From NCBI GenBank assembly GCA_026770585.1, contig MU646351.1, positions 1,035,470 through 1,048,373 on the forward strand: 12,904 nt of DNA. The letters run 5' to 3'. Shown one piece after another: positions 5,887 to 11,077 of this stretch. Within the stretch, counting starts at the first letter, position 1. Each line of letters opens with the position of its first letter. A program made the position numbers and the translations under genes. This DNA is from Baffinella frigidus. Its lineage: Eukaryota; Cryptophyceae; Cryptomonadales; Baffinellaceae. The notes under the pieces are model-generated. The model saw only the letters and a list, made by a program, of their open reading frames with translations, was not told where the DNA came from and did not search any database.

Positions 5887-6023
5887 GTCGCTCTCTCGTT
5901 CCTCCCCCGATTCTTCTCCGCGATTTGTTGTCACTTGGTCACCTTCCGATTTGCATTGCGGTTTGCCGGGAATCAGGGGCCCTGGTACAAGTCCGCCCGA
6001 TGTGTGCTGTGTGCTAGAGCGAT

Positions 6024-6138
6024 GTGCAGAGAAGTTGGGCCCCGAAATAATGCAAAATTGGTAAAAGTGGATGTGTAATCATCAACACCGTCAACCTTTG
6101 CCAATTTTGCATTGTTCCCGTGGCCAGCGTCTCTGCAC
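6024..6138. mobile_element. Imperfect foldback adjacent to an M2 MITE
   Basis: AATGCAAAATTGG at 6049-6061 pairs with CCAATTTTGCATT at 6101-6113, and GTGCAGAGA at 6024-6032 with TCTCTGCAC at 6130-6138. Pairing between these blocks is partial. The element is about 115 bp with no coding content; it ends ten bases before M2 copy 3. Confidence 0.5.
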
Positions 6139-6148
6139 GCTGCTCTCT

Positions 6149-6285
6149 ACTTAGCAGCCACCGGGGGCTTCACGGATACAGCCCATCTAAACGGTGTGTA
6201 CTAGAATCTTATCCATTGCCCTGGAATCTAACCGGCATTTCACCTTGAATTCAAGGTGAAAAGGTCCTCGGTCGCTGCTAAGTGG
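6149..6285 (+). mobile_element. MITE family M2, copy 3
   Basis: Ends ACTTAGCAGCC and GCTGCTAAGTGG, with internal GGATACAG, GTACTAGAATCTTATCCATT and a perfect 24-bp palindrome (6238-6261) centred on GAATTC. It is about 85-90% identical by eye to copy 1 (2207-2345). Confidence 0.8.
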
Positions 6286-6326
6286 AGTGGCAAACACCGC
6301 ATGCTAACTTGGTGAGCCCGAACCAG

Positions 6327-6423
6327 GTCCCGCAACGTGATCAAGTCGCTTTACAGAAAGCTGGACACCTTCACGGCCGGCGGCTTTGCCGGCGCCCTTT
6401 CGGGCATGCGCCGCAAGTACGCC
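6327..6423 (+). CDS. Exon G copy 1, coding exon following an LRR (phase-2 start)
   Basis: After acceptor AACCAG the exon reads G + SRNVIKSLYRKLDTFTAGG, then FAGALSGMRRKYAP. SRNVIKSL is the second half of an LRR whose first half (LDM or FDM) is supplied by exon C. The downstream part has Gly/Ala-rich helix-like character that I do not recognise. The FTA.GFAGALSGMRRKY block is repeated at about 6571-6631, which supports its being coding. The 3' boundary is not clear; a stop (TAG) falls 15 bp after the conserved block, so a donor must lie before it if the exon is used. Confidence 0.5.
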
Positions 6424-6426
6424 CCC

Positions 6427-6515
6427 CACCATCTAGCTCAGTCTCAGTGTTTTTGGGCTCATCAATTTGGCTCACCAGGTTGGCCAAAATTGGCTCGCCA
6501 AATTGGTGAGCGAAA
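6427..6515. mobile_element. Inverted-repeat element with GCTCA/TGAGC ends, copy 1
   Basis: GGGCTCATCAATTTGGCTCACC at 6449-6471 (given in two parts: GGGCTCATCAA, TTTGGCTCACC) faces AATTGGTGAGCGAAATTGGC around 6501-6520. The arms resemble those of the better-preserved copy 6804-6910. Both sit just before an exon H copy. Confidence 0.5.
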
Positions 6516-6570
6516 TTGGCTTCGACGTCTGTGCTCAGGATGTGTATGGCTTCGTGAGTAACCTCCACGC
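6516..6570 (+). CDS. Exon H copy 1 (fused to exon G copy 2)
   Basis: In frame: GFDVCAQDVYGFVSNLH. It matches exon H copy 2 (6907-6975) with mostly silent or conservative changes, a coding-like pattern. GTGAGTAA inside it (6554-6561) is a perfect donor consensus, so the exon may end at GGCTTC, or the motif may be read through as VSN. Directly after CTCCAC the sequence becomes exon G copy 2 (ADTFTARG...), an in-frame junction. Domain unknown. Confidence 0.4.
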
Positions 6571-6633
6571 GGACACCTTCACGGCCCGCGGCTTTGCTGG
6601 CGCTCTTTCGGGCATGCGCCGAAAGTACGACCC
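6571..6633 (+). CDS. Exon G copy 2, partial
   Basis: DTFTARGFAGALSGMRRKYDP, matching the 3' part of exon G copy 1 with one amino-acid change in the block (G to R). It is in frame with exon H copy 1 immediately upstream. Its 3' end runs into a target-duplicated insertion at 6639-6773. Confidence 0.5.
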
Positions 6634-6638
6634 CACTA

Positions 6639-6773
6639 CACTGCCAGGGTGGAGTTTTTGTATTAGTCAAAACAAGGGCGAAAATCGATTTTCAGCCACC
6701 CATTACGGGTACCTCGTTTCTAAAGTTGACAGATTTGTGGGGGTGTCGACTTTTAATCTCCGGGTTCGCAGTG
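6639..6773. mobile_element. 135-bp CACTG-ended insertion with 5-bp CACTA duplications
   Basis: It begins CACTGCC and ends GCAGTG. CACTA lies directly before (6634-6638) and after (6774-6778). The paralogous sequence after exon G copy 1 (about 6424-6440) runs CCCCACCATCTAGCTCAG without this insert, against CCCCACTA|insert|TTTAGCTCTG here, so the empty site is seen in the same window. CACTG termini recall the CACTA superfamily, but that family usually makes 3-bp duplications, so the family call is tentative. Confidence 0.6.
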
Positions 6774-6803
6774 CACTATTTAGCTCTGTATCAGTCTATT
6801 TGG

Positions 6804-6910
6804 GCTCATCAATTTGGCTCACCATTTTGGCCAAATTTTGGCGAAATTGGTCTGCCAAATTTTGGGGAAATTGGTCTGCCAAATTTTGGCGAAATTGGTG
6901 AGCCAAATTG
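6804..6910. mobile_element. Inverted-repeat element with internal 24-bp tandem repeat, copy 2
   Basis: CAATTTGGCTCACCA (6810-6824) and TGGTGAGCCAAATTG (6896-6910) are a perfect 15-bp inverted repeat. The interior is about three units of GCCAAATTTTGGCGAAATTG plus GTCT (24 bp; copies at about 6829, 6854 and 6878). Copy 1 at 6427-6515 has no internal expansion. Confidence 0.65.
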
Positions 6911-6975
6911 GCTTCGACTTCCGTGTTCAGGATGTGTATGGCATCGTGAGTAACCTCCACTCGAGGCTGGAAAAG
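6907..6975 (+). CDS. Exon H copy 2
   Basis: Reads GFDFRVQDVYGIVSNLH, then SRLEK in frame. It is conserved with exon H copy 1 up to NLH, and SRLEK resembles the YRKLD context of exon G copy 1. It includes the same GTGAGTAA donor-like string (6945-6952). The acceptor could be GTGTTCAG|GATGTG at 6930-6931. Function unknown. Confidence 0.4.
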
Positions 6976-7078
6976 CGACCATGTGTAAATGTAATTTTCA
7001 CCTGGTTTAATGAATTTGTACTGAGACCTCCCTGTATCCACCTCACTGGAAGAGAGACAGACACAGACTATTGACGCC

Positions 7079-7130
7079 GGCCGATCTATCCCGAGGCGGG
7101 CTTATCTCTCCCGAGGCGGGCCTGTCTATC
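7079..7130. repeat. GAGGCGGGC(C/T) short direct repeats
   Basis: CTATCCCGAGGCGGGCTTAT and CTCTCCCGAGGCGGGCCTGT are near-copies of about 22 bp. Related GTCCTGAGGCGGGCCC strings flank the foldback at 4377-4552 (4335-4350 and 4577-4592). A dispersed GC-rich repeat of unknown origin. Confidence 0.5.
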
Positions 7131-7227
7131 TCCGGCACACCCAGGACGTTGCGGTGCTCCGGGTGCTGGGTTCACGTCTCTCTGTACTGCTTCACTTCAA
7201 CACTGACTTCACGCGTCGCATCCACAG

Positions 7228-7277
7228 GAAAGAGAAAAGAGGCAGAATTGATGCCAACAGTGCCCAGGATGAGTCAT

Positions 7278-7279
<2 letters not shown>
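7228..7279 (+). pseudogene. Exon K copy 1, diverged
   Basis: After acceptor ATCCACAG it reads G + KEKRGRIDANSAQDESS. The start aligns with exon K copy 2 (KEKEAAMMPAV) and the 3' part has diverged. No GT donor is present before the GA microsatellite takes over at 7280. The 75 bp upstream (TTCACG...CTCTCTGTAC, CACTGACTTCACGCG) match the region before copy 2, showing that intron end and exon were duplicated together. Confidence 0.5.
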
Positions 7280-7312
<33 letters not shown>

Positions 7313-7322
7313 GGGGGGCAGG

Positions 7323-7353
<31 letters not shown>

Positions 7354-7371
7354 AGAGAAAGGGTGGGGGGG

Positions 7372-7410
<39 letters not shown>
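7280..7410. repeat. GA microsatellite with two GGGTGGGGG interruptions
   Basis: AGAG repeats with GGGTGGGGGGCAGGCAGAG and GGGTGGGGGGGAGGCAGAG interspersions. On the minus strand this is the same CT/CCCCCCCACCC/CTGCCTCC pattern as the CT block at 5075-5820, so the two blocks are inverted relatives. The minus-strand open frames here are repeat translations. Confidence 0.9.
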
Positions 7411-7411
<1 letters not shown>

Positions 7412-7446
7412 CCAGCACCCGGAGCACATGTGCTCCGGGTGCTGGC
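7411..7446. repeat. Perfect 36-bp palindrome
   Basis: GCCAGCACCCGGAGCACA (7411-7428) is followed without a spacer by its exact complement. The right half (CTCCGGGTGCTGG) matches the unique-copy sequence at 7158-7170, so the left half looks like an inverted copy of intron sequence created at the microsatellite edge. Confidence 0.9.
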
Positions 7447-7620
7447 TTCGCCTCTCTATACACTGACTTCACCTCACCGCTGATGATGCCGGCCGTGCCC
7501 AGGATGTGTTGATAAGCTCCGAATGGCGGCGTCACACCTCTCTGTACGGACTTGACTTCAACGCTGACTTCACGCTTACTGGCGTCACTTCAACACTGAC
7601 GTTACGCGTCTCATCCACAG
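7447..7620. repeat. Duplicated intron 3' segments upstream of exon K copy 2
   Basis: This contains repeated CTCTCTGTAC, GACTTCA.C..CTGACTTCACG and CACTTCAACACTGAC motifs that also occur at 7165-7227. At about 7480-7503 a TGATGATGCCGGCCGTG string is a fragment of exon K. It ends in the acceptor TCATCCACAG of exon K copy 2. Confidence 0.6.
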
Positions 7621-7672
7621 GAAGGAAAAGGAAGCGGCGATGATGCCGGCCGTCGGGAAGCTGAAACGCACG
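7621..7672 (+). CDS. Exon K copy 2 (intact, phase 2-0)
   Basis: 52 bp after acceptor TCCACAG: G + KEKEAAMMPAVGKLKRT, ending at ACG|GTGCGA. It is basic and not LRR-like; together with exon V (also charged) it may form a linker or a small helical segment between LRR blocks. The phase-0 end is compatible with exon V. C-rich minisatellite begins within ten bases of the donor. Confidence 0.55.
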
Positions 7673-8110
7673 GTGCGACCCTACACCCTACACCCTGCAC
7701 CCTAAACCCTGCACCCTTAACCCTAAATCCTGAACCCTGAACCCTGAACCTTACACCCTGAACCCTAAACCCTGCACCCTGGACCCTAAAAGCTAAATCC
7801 TGAACCCTGCACCCTGAACCCTAAATCCTGAACCCTGAACCCTGAAACCTAAACCCTCAACCCTAAAACCCTATTCCTAAACCCTAAACCCTAATACCTA
7901 AACCCTGAACCCTGAACCCTAAACCCTCAACCCTAAATCCTACACCCTGAACCCTGAACCCTAAAACCCTGACCCCCTGAACCCTAAATCCTACAACCCC
8001 AAACCTTGAACCCTAAAACCCTAACCCCCTGAACCTTAAATCCTAAAACCCTAAACCCTAAACCCTAAACCCTAAACCCTAAACCCTAAATCCTAAACCC
8101 CAAACCCTAG
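7673..8110 (+). other. Candidate intron K-V, C-rich telomere-like minisatellite
   Basis: 438 bp from GTGCGA to CCCTAG with phases 0/0. The interior is CCCTAAA, CCCTGAA and CCCTACA in varying order, including seven consecutive CCCTAAA at about 8048-8094. There is no G-rich half, unlike intron 11187-11668. Confidence 0.55.
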
Positions 8111-8173
8111 GTGGCGATCGAAATCATGGACCAAGTCCAGGCCAAGCTGCAGTCGAGTAATCGCTCGAAACAG
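8111..8173 (+). CDS. Exon V copy 1 (intact, phase 0-0)
   Basis: 63 bp, 21 codons: VAIEIMDQVQAKLQ then SSNRSKQ, between acceptor CCCTAG and donor CAG|GTTTGG (the same donor context as exon A). It is predicted helical (I, M, V, L at heptad-like spacing) rather than LRR. The preceding DNA is C-rich minisatellite and the following DNA G-rich minisatellite. A second copy at 8423-8479 carries a stop, so this is the only usable one in the window. Confidence 0.6.
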
Positions 8174-8422
8174 GTTTGGGGTTTAGCGTTTAGCGTTTGG
8201 GGTTTGAGGTTCAGGGTTTAGGGTTTAGGGTTTAGGGTTCAGGGTTTAGGGTTTAGGGTTCAGGGTTTAGGGTTTAGGGCAACCGGTTGAAACAGGTTTG
8301 GGGTTGAACGTTTAGTGTTTAGCGTGTGGGGTTATGGGTTGGGGTTTAGGGTGTAGGGTTCAGGGTGAGGGGGGTCGTGGTGGGGGGTTTGGGGTTTAGG
8401 GTGTAGGGTTCAGGGTTTAGGG
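8174..8422. repeat. G-rich GGGTTTAGGG minisatellite with a 15-bp exon V remnant
   Basis: TTTAGGG, TTCAGGG and GTGTAGGG units. At 8281-8301 a short AACCGGTTGAAACAGGTTTG string repeats the end of exon V with its donor, showing that exon end and intron start have been copied together. Confidence 0.8.
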
Positions 8423-8479
8423 GTCGAGATTATGGACCACGTCTAGGCCAAGCTACAGTCGCGTAATCGCTCGAAACAG
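8423..8479 (+). pseudogene. Exon V copy 2, with an in-frame stop
   Basis: Aligns with exon V copy 1 over 19 codons: VEIMDHV, stop (TAG at 8444-8446), AKLQSRNRSKQ, then the same donor CAG|GTTTGG. A C-to-T change converts the CAG glutamine codon to TAG. The upstream sequence is G-rich rather than C-rich, with AG available only in TTTAGG. It is a non-functional duplicate. Confidence 0.7.
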
Positions 8480-8735
8480 GTTTGGGGTTTAGCGTTGAGC
8501 GTTGAGCGTTGAGCGTTCAGGGTTCAGGGTTCAGGGTTCAGGGTTCAGGGTTGACGGTGTAGGATGTAGGGTGTAGGGTGTAGGGTGTAGGTTGTAGGTT
8601 GTAGGGTGTAGGGTGTAGGCGTGAGGGTGCAAGGTTTAGGGTGCAGGGTGTAGAGTGTAGGGTGTACGGTGTACGGTGCAGGGTGCAGGGCGTAGGGTGT
8701 AGGCGTGAGAGTGTAGGGTGTAGGGTGTAGGGGCA
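8480..8735. repeat. G-rich GGGTGTAGG/GGGTTCAGG minisatellite
   Basis: TTGAGCG, GTTCAGG and then GTGTAGG units in homogenised blocks. Minus-strand open frames here (PYTLHPTPYTLH-like) are translations of the repeat. Confidence 0.85.
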
Positions 8736-8772
8736 CCTTGAGGTCGACGCAGCGCCTCATCCTGTCCTTCCC

Positions 8773-8865
8773 GTGGGAGCGCTGTTTCAGCGGCCCAGCC
8801 TGCACTCGCTCTCGCTCGCAGCCGACATCGTCCAATCCCTCTCGCCCGCAGCCAAAATCCAGAGC
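8773..8865 (+). pseudogene. Exon D copy 1, LRR exon without an acceptor
   Basis: Reads VGALFQRPSLHSLSLAADIV then QSLSPA. It matches exon D copy 4 up to the LRR asparagine, which is Asp here. The base pair before GTG is CG, not AG (CTTCCC|GTGGGA), so the acceptor is lost. The 3' half has diverged from the PGTIARFTGL block. Confidence 0.5.
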
Positions 8866-8950
8866 CAATTGAATACGAAGGAGGCTCCCCCAGTGTCTCC
8901 GGGTAGTTACAGCACAAAGGAAGCTCACTCAGTATCCCCCCCTCCGTCAG
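8866..8950. other. Spacer between D copies 1 and 2 (intron-like)
   Basis: AGAGCCAATTGAATACGAAG and similar strings recur in diverged form after copies 2 and 3 (CCCTGAATTCGGAGG). It ends with CCCTCCGTCAG, the acceptor of copy 2. No gene is seen. Confidence 0.4.
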
Positions 8951-9235
8951 GTTGGTGCGCTAGAGCGTTTGCGGTAATTGTTGTCCGTTTTGGACGTACG
9001 GTTTCCCCGTTTCCCCGTTTTGAAAAGGGACTTATAGGACGTGACAAGGATTTTAAATAGTACCAGAATTGCGCCTCTTGGTACTATTTAAAATCCTTGT
9101 CACGTCCTATAAGTCCCTTTTCAAAACGGGGAAACGGGGAAACCGTACGTCCAAAACGGACAACAATTACCGCAAACGCTCTATTCCAGCGGCACAGCCT
9201 CCAATCGCTCTCGCTCACGGCCAACAGCGTCGCTG
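8951..9235 (+). pseudogene. Exon D copy 2, LRR exon split by a foldback MITE
   Basis: The left part, 8951-8962 (GTTGGTGCGCTA), and the right part from 9184 (TTCCAGCGGCACAGC...) together continue the VGAL|FQRHSLQSLSL reading seen in the other D copies. The interruption is the 219-bp foldback at 8963-9181 plus a duplicated TA. The downstream part reaches LTANSVA and then a GTAGAA donor-like string at 9236. The exon was open before the insertion; it now carries stops in the element. Confidence 0.7.
8961..9183. mobile_element. Foldback MITE M4 with perfect 105-bp arms and TA target duplication
   Basis: 8961-9065 and 9079-9183 are exact reverse complements over 105 bp (including TA), separated by a 13-bp loop (GAATTGCGCCTCT). 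Element ends are GAGCGTTTGCGG and CCGCAAACGCTC. D copies 3 and 4 carry the empty site GCGCTATTCCAG, against GCGC-TA-element-TA-TTCCAG here. The target duplication is therefore TA, as made by Tc1/mariner (IS630)-type transposases. The arms are unmutated, so insertion or copying was recent compared with the other decayed elements. Confidence 0.9.
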
Positions 9236-9424
9236 GTAGAAAATAGTCGAACCACCCTGAATTCGGAGGTGGACATAGCCTAAGGAGGCAGACATAGTCC
9301 AATTACCCTGCACTCGGTGCATCTACGAATATGAAAGCGGCTCTCCCCTAGTCTTAATTACCTTGAAATCGGCGTGTATGAATACGACGGAGACAATAAC
9401 AGAATGTGGACTCCTCTGCGGCAG
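9236..9424. other. Spacer between D copies 2 and 3 (intron-like)
   Basis: Includes CCCTGAATTCGGAGGT and CTAAGGAGGCAGACATAGTC, which recur after copy 3 (9482-9530), and ends CTGCGGCAG, the acceptor of copy 3. No gene is seen. The pattern shows tandem duplication of an exon-plus-spacer unit of about 190 bp. Confidence 0.5.
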
Positions 9425-9480
9425 GTGGGAGCGCTATTCCAGCTGCATAGCCTCCAATCGCTATCCCTGGCGGCGAACAA
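9425..9480 (+). pseudogene. Exon D copy 3, 3'-truncated LRR exon
   Basis: VGALFQLHSLQSLSLAAN then NPEFGG, after acceptor GGCAG. It is identical in protein to copy 4 up to AAN, where the VAVLPGTIARFTGL half is replaced by the CCCTGAATTCGG spacer. Confidence 0.6.
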
Positions 9481-9610
9481 CCCTGAATTCGGAGGTAGGC
9501 AAAGTCTAAGGAGGTAGATGGTAGACAGAGTCTAATTGTTCTCAATTCGGTATATGTACGATTCTGAAGGAGGCGCATCCTTCGTGTTCTAATGTCCAAC
9601 CCTTGGCCAG
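9481..9610. other. Spacer between D copies 3 and 4
   Basis: Diverged copy of the 9249-9424 spacer ending in CCTTGGCCAG, the acceptor of copy 4. No gene is seen. Confidence 0.4.
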
Positions 9611-9723
9611 GTTGGCGCGCTATTCCAGCTGCATAGCCTCCAATCGCTCTCCCTGGCGGCGAACAGCGTGGCGGTGCTCCCTGGGACAATCGCGCGCTTC
9701 ACCGGCCTCACCTCCCTCGACAT
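9611..9723 (+). CDS. Exon D copy 4, LRR exon (intact, phase 0-2)
   Basis: 113 bp between acceptor TTGGCCAG and donor GACAT|GTGCTG. It reads VGALFQLHSLQSLSLAANSV, then AVLPGTIARFTGLTSLD plus AT. LQSLSLAANSVAVLPGTIARFTG is a complete 23-residue LRR, and LTSLDM starts the next. The split Met codon is completed by exon B (G|TCGCAC), giving LDMSHN in perfect LRR register. That is the strongest evidence for the splice model in this window. The short intron to the first exon B acceptor would be 171 bp. Confidence 0.78.
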
Positions 9724-9763
9724 GTGCTGTCCCACCCCCCACGCCCCGCCCCATGAGAAAGCA

Positions 9764-9805
9764 ACACAGCGAACTATGCAGGGATTTTGGGGGTCACTTC
9801 CCTCG
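9764..9805 (+). mobile_element. M1 MITE left-end fragment joined to an exon D 3' end
   Basis: ACACAGCGAACTATGCAGGG then ATTTTGGGGG is the first ~30 bp of M1. It joins TCACTTCCCTCGAAATGTGC, a copy of the end of exon D with ATG changed to AAATG. The same MITE-exon junction recurs at 10411-10456, so the fusion was duplicated. Confidence 0.55.
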
Positions 9806-9894
9806 AAATGTGCGCCCCCCCCACCACGCCCCCCCCCCCCATTAAAAACATCCCACGCCCCGCGCCCCGCCCCATTAGAAATATCCGATCGCAG

Positions 9895-9903
9895 GTCGCA
9901 CAC
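9895..9903 (+). pseudogene. Exon B copy 1, nine-base remnant with an intact acceptor
   Basis: ATCGCAG|GTCGCACAC, then unrelated sequence and, from 9919, an M1 MITE fragment. It shares the GATCGCAGGTCGCAC context with the longer B copies. It cannot code for an LRR as it stands. Confidence 0.4.
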
Positions 9904-9918
9904 TAGAGCCCTAAGCCC

Positions 9919-9978
9919 CACAGCGGACTACAAAGGGATTTCGTGAATAACCCATACCGGATAATCCATAGGACCCCG
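9919..9978 (+). mobile_element. M1 MITE left-part fragment abutting exon D copy 5
   Basis: CACAGCGGACTACAAAGGGA, then TTTCGTGAATAACCC and AATCCATAGGACCCC. The right end is missing and exon D copy 5 follows directly. Confidence 0.6.
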
Positions 9979-10028
9979 GTACTCTCTGGGACCATCGCAC
10001 GCTTCACGGGGCTTACGTCCCTCGACAT
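9979..10028 (+). pseudogene. Exon D copy 5, 3' half only
   Basis: VLSGTIARFTGLTSLD plus AT and donor GACAT|GTGCTG. It matches the last 50 bp of copy 4; the first half and acceptor are replaced by the M1 fragment. The reading frame is preserved. Confidence 0.55.
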
Positions 10029-10069
10029 GTGCTGCCCCACCCCCCGCGCCCCTTCAGAAATATCCAACC

Positions 10070-10098
10070 GGGGTCCTATGGATCATCCATAGGACCCC
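10070..10098. repeat. 29-bp perfect palindrome GGGGTCCTATGGAT-C-ATCCATAGGACCCC
   Basis: 14-bp arms around a single central C. A further copy of ATCCATAGGACCCC at 9965-9978 lies next to exon D copy 5, and the palindrome's right arm abuts exon D copy 6 in the same way. The palindrome thus looks like two M1-derived junctions in head-to-head arrangement. Confidence 0.8.
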
Positions 10099-10283
10099 AG
10101 TGCTGCCTGAGACGATCTCGTCGCGGTGAGTATCTATGATAAATACGCAAAGGCAACGAAATTTACTACACAAATCGATCATACTAGTAGTTATTAAAGC
10201 ATCTGTGTAGTAATTTTCGTTGCCATGGCGTATTTATCATAAATACTCGTCCGGGTGAGTTCGCACGCTTCACGGGGCTTCCT
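10099..10283 (+). pseudogene. Exon D copy 6, split by foldback M3 copy 2
   Basis: The left part about 10099-10117 (GTGCTGCCTGAGACGATC) corresponds to VLP.TI of exon D. The right part, 10261-10282 (TCGCACGCTTCACGGGGCTT), corresponds to ARFTGL. Between them lies the foldback 10128-10248, flanked by near-identical CTCGTCGCGGTGAGT and CTCGTCCGGGTGAGT. No donor-bearing 3' end follows. Confidence 0.55.
10128..10248. mobile_element. Foldback element, family M3, copy 2
   Basis: 121 bp. Outer arms 10128-10148 and 10228-10248 pair over 21 bp with one mismatch; inner arms 10152-10172 and 10204-10224 pair over 21 bp with one mismatch and contain GGCAACGAAA.TTACTACACA. Inner arms and GAGTAT/ATACTC ends are shared with 1448-1598. 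Confidence 0.75.
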
Positions 10284-10373
10284 CTAAGAGCGCGGCCCAC
10301 CGAGACAAAAGTCGAGAGTGGAACGTCTCAAAGCAAAAGTGGAACCTCTGTTAACTTAAGAAGTAACAGTGGA

Positions 10374-10456
10374 TTACGTCCCTCGACAAGTCCTGCCCCA
10401 CCCCATCAGAACCACAGCGGACTATGCAGGGATTTTGGGGGTCACTTCCCTCGACA
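10374..10456 (+). pseudogene. Exon D copies 7 and 8, short 3'-end remnants with an M1 fragment between
   Basis: ATTACGTCCCTCGACAA|GTCCTG (10374-10389) and CACTTCCCTCGACAT|GTGCTG (10442-10456) are ends of exon D. Between them 10412-10441 is the M1 left end (CCACAGCGGACTATGCAGGG). Each remnant keeps the donor-like GT. Confidence 0.45.
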
Positions 10457-10604
10457 TGTGCTGCCCCACCCCGCCCCCTCAGAAATGTCCCACGCAGTCT
10501 TAGGGCTCGCCGTGACCAATCCTGAATCCCAACCACCAAACCCTACACCGCACTTTTTTCTCTTTTTTCTTACCCTAAACCATAAACCGCTTTTGCTATC
10601 GCAG

Positions 10605-10654
10605 GTCGCACAACAACCTCCTGGACGTGCCGCCGGATCTCGGGACACTCTCCG
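10605..10654 (+). pseudogene. Exon B copy 2, 3'-truncated LRR exon
   Basis: After acceptor GCTATCGCAG: G + SHNNLLDVPPDLGTLS, then DAT and a TGA stop. It matches exon B copy 5 for 15 codons and then diverges; the L.HLDLSYNQL half and donor are missing. Confidence 0.6.
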
Positions 10655-10807
10655 ACGCCACATGACACATCCTGAACCCCACACCCCACACCGTAACCCG
10701 CACACACCACCGCATGCCTACACCCTGCACGGCGCACGGGGATGCAGATCTGCACACTAAACCGCACACCCTACACCCTACACACTAAACCTCACACGGT
10801 GTCGCAG
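10655..10807. repeat. C/A-rich minisatellite before exon B copy 3
   Basis: ACCCCACACC, CCCTACACC and CACTAAACC strings, ending in GGTGTCGCAG. Probably intron. No gene is seen. Confidence 0.6.
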
Positions 10808-10862
10808 GTCGCACAACGACCTTCCCGACGTGCCGCCAGACCTCAGGACACTCTCCAACCTG
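10808..10862 (+). pseudogene. Exon B copy 3, 3'-truncated LRR exon
   Basis: G + SHNDLPDVPPDLRTLSNLH after acceptor GTGTCGCAG, continuing LRR-like to SNL. It then runs into CACCCCACACCC sequence. No donor in the equivalent place. Confidence 0.6.
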
Positions 10863-10890
10863 CACCCCACACCCTCAAGGGTCCACTGTG

Positions 10891-11041
10891 AAGAAGAAGA
10901 AAGAAGTGCGGTGGAAGTGTGAGACCACACTTCTTTTTCCTGCTCCATTACTCCCAAGCCCTAAGCCCTAACGTGTACCGCAGGTCGCACGTTCAGCATG
11001 CGGACGGGCCACAGTAGACCACACTTCTTTCTTCTTCTGTA
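10891..11041. repeat. GAAGAAGAAAG...CTTTCTTCTTC inverted repeat around exon B copy 4 remnant
   Basis: GAAGAAGAAAGAAGTG at about 10893-10908 faces CACTTCTTTCTTCTTC at about 11025-11040. A second CACACTTCTTTTTCC at 10925-10939 can pair with the same left arm. The interval holds an exon B remnant (GCAG|GTCGCACG at 10980-10991) with its acceptor. Confidence 0.55.
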
Positions 11042-11077
11042 TGACTCCCACACACTAAACCCCGCACGGTGTCGCAG

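Noticed and set aside
4766-6064. 432-codon open frame as a single protein-coding gene
   Set aside because: It begins at a real LRR exon but then runs through CT microsatellite (Ser/Leu/Pro runs) and repeated exon ends; the other two forward frames are open for similar lengths for the same reason.
8545-8928. Minus-strand PYTLHPTPYTLH open frames
   Set aside because: Translation of the GTGTAGGG minisatellite on the other strand.
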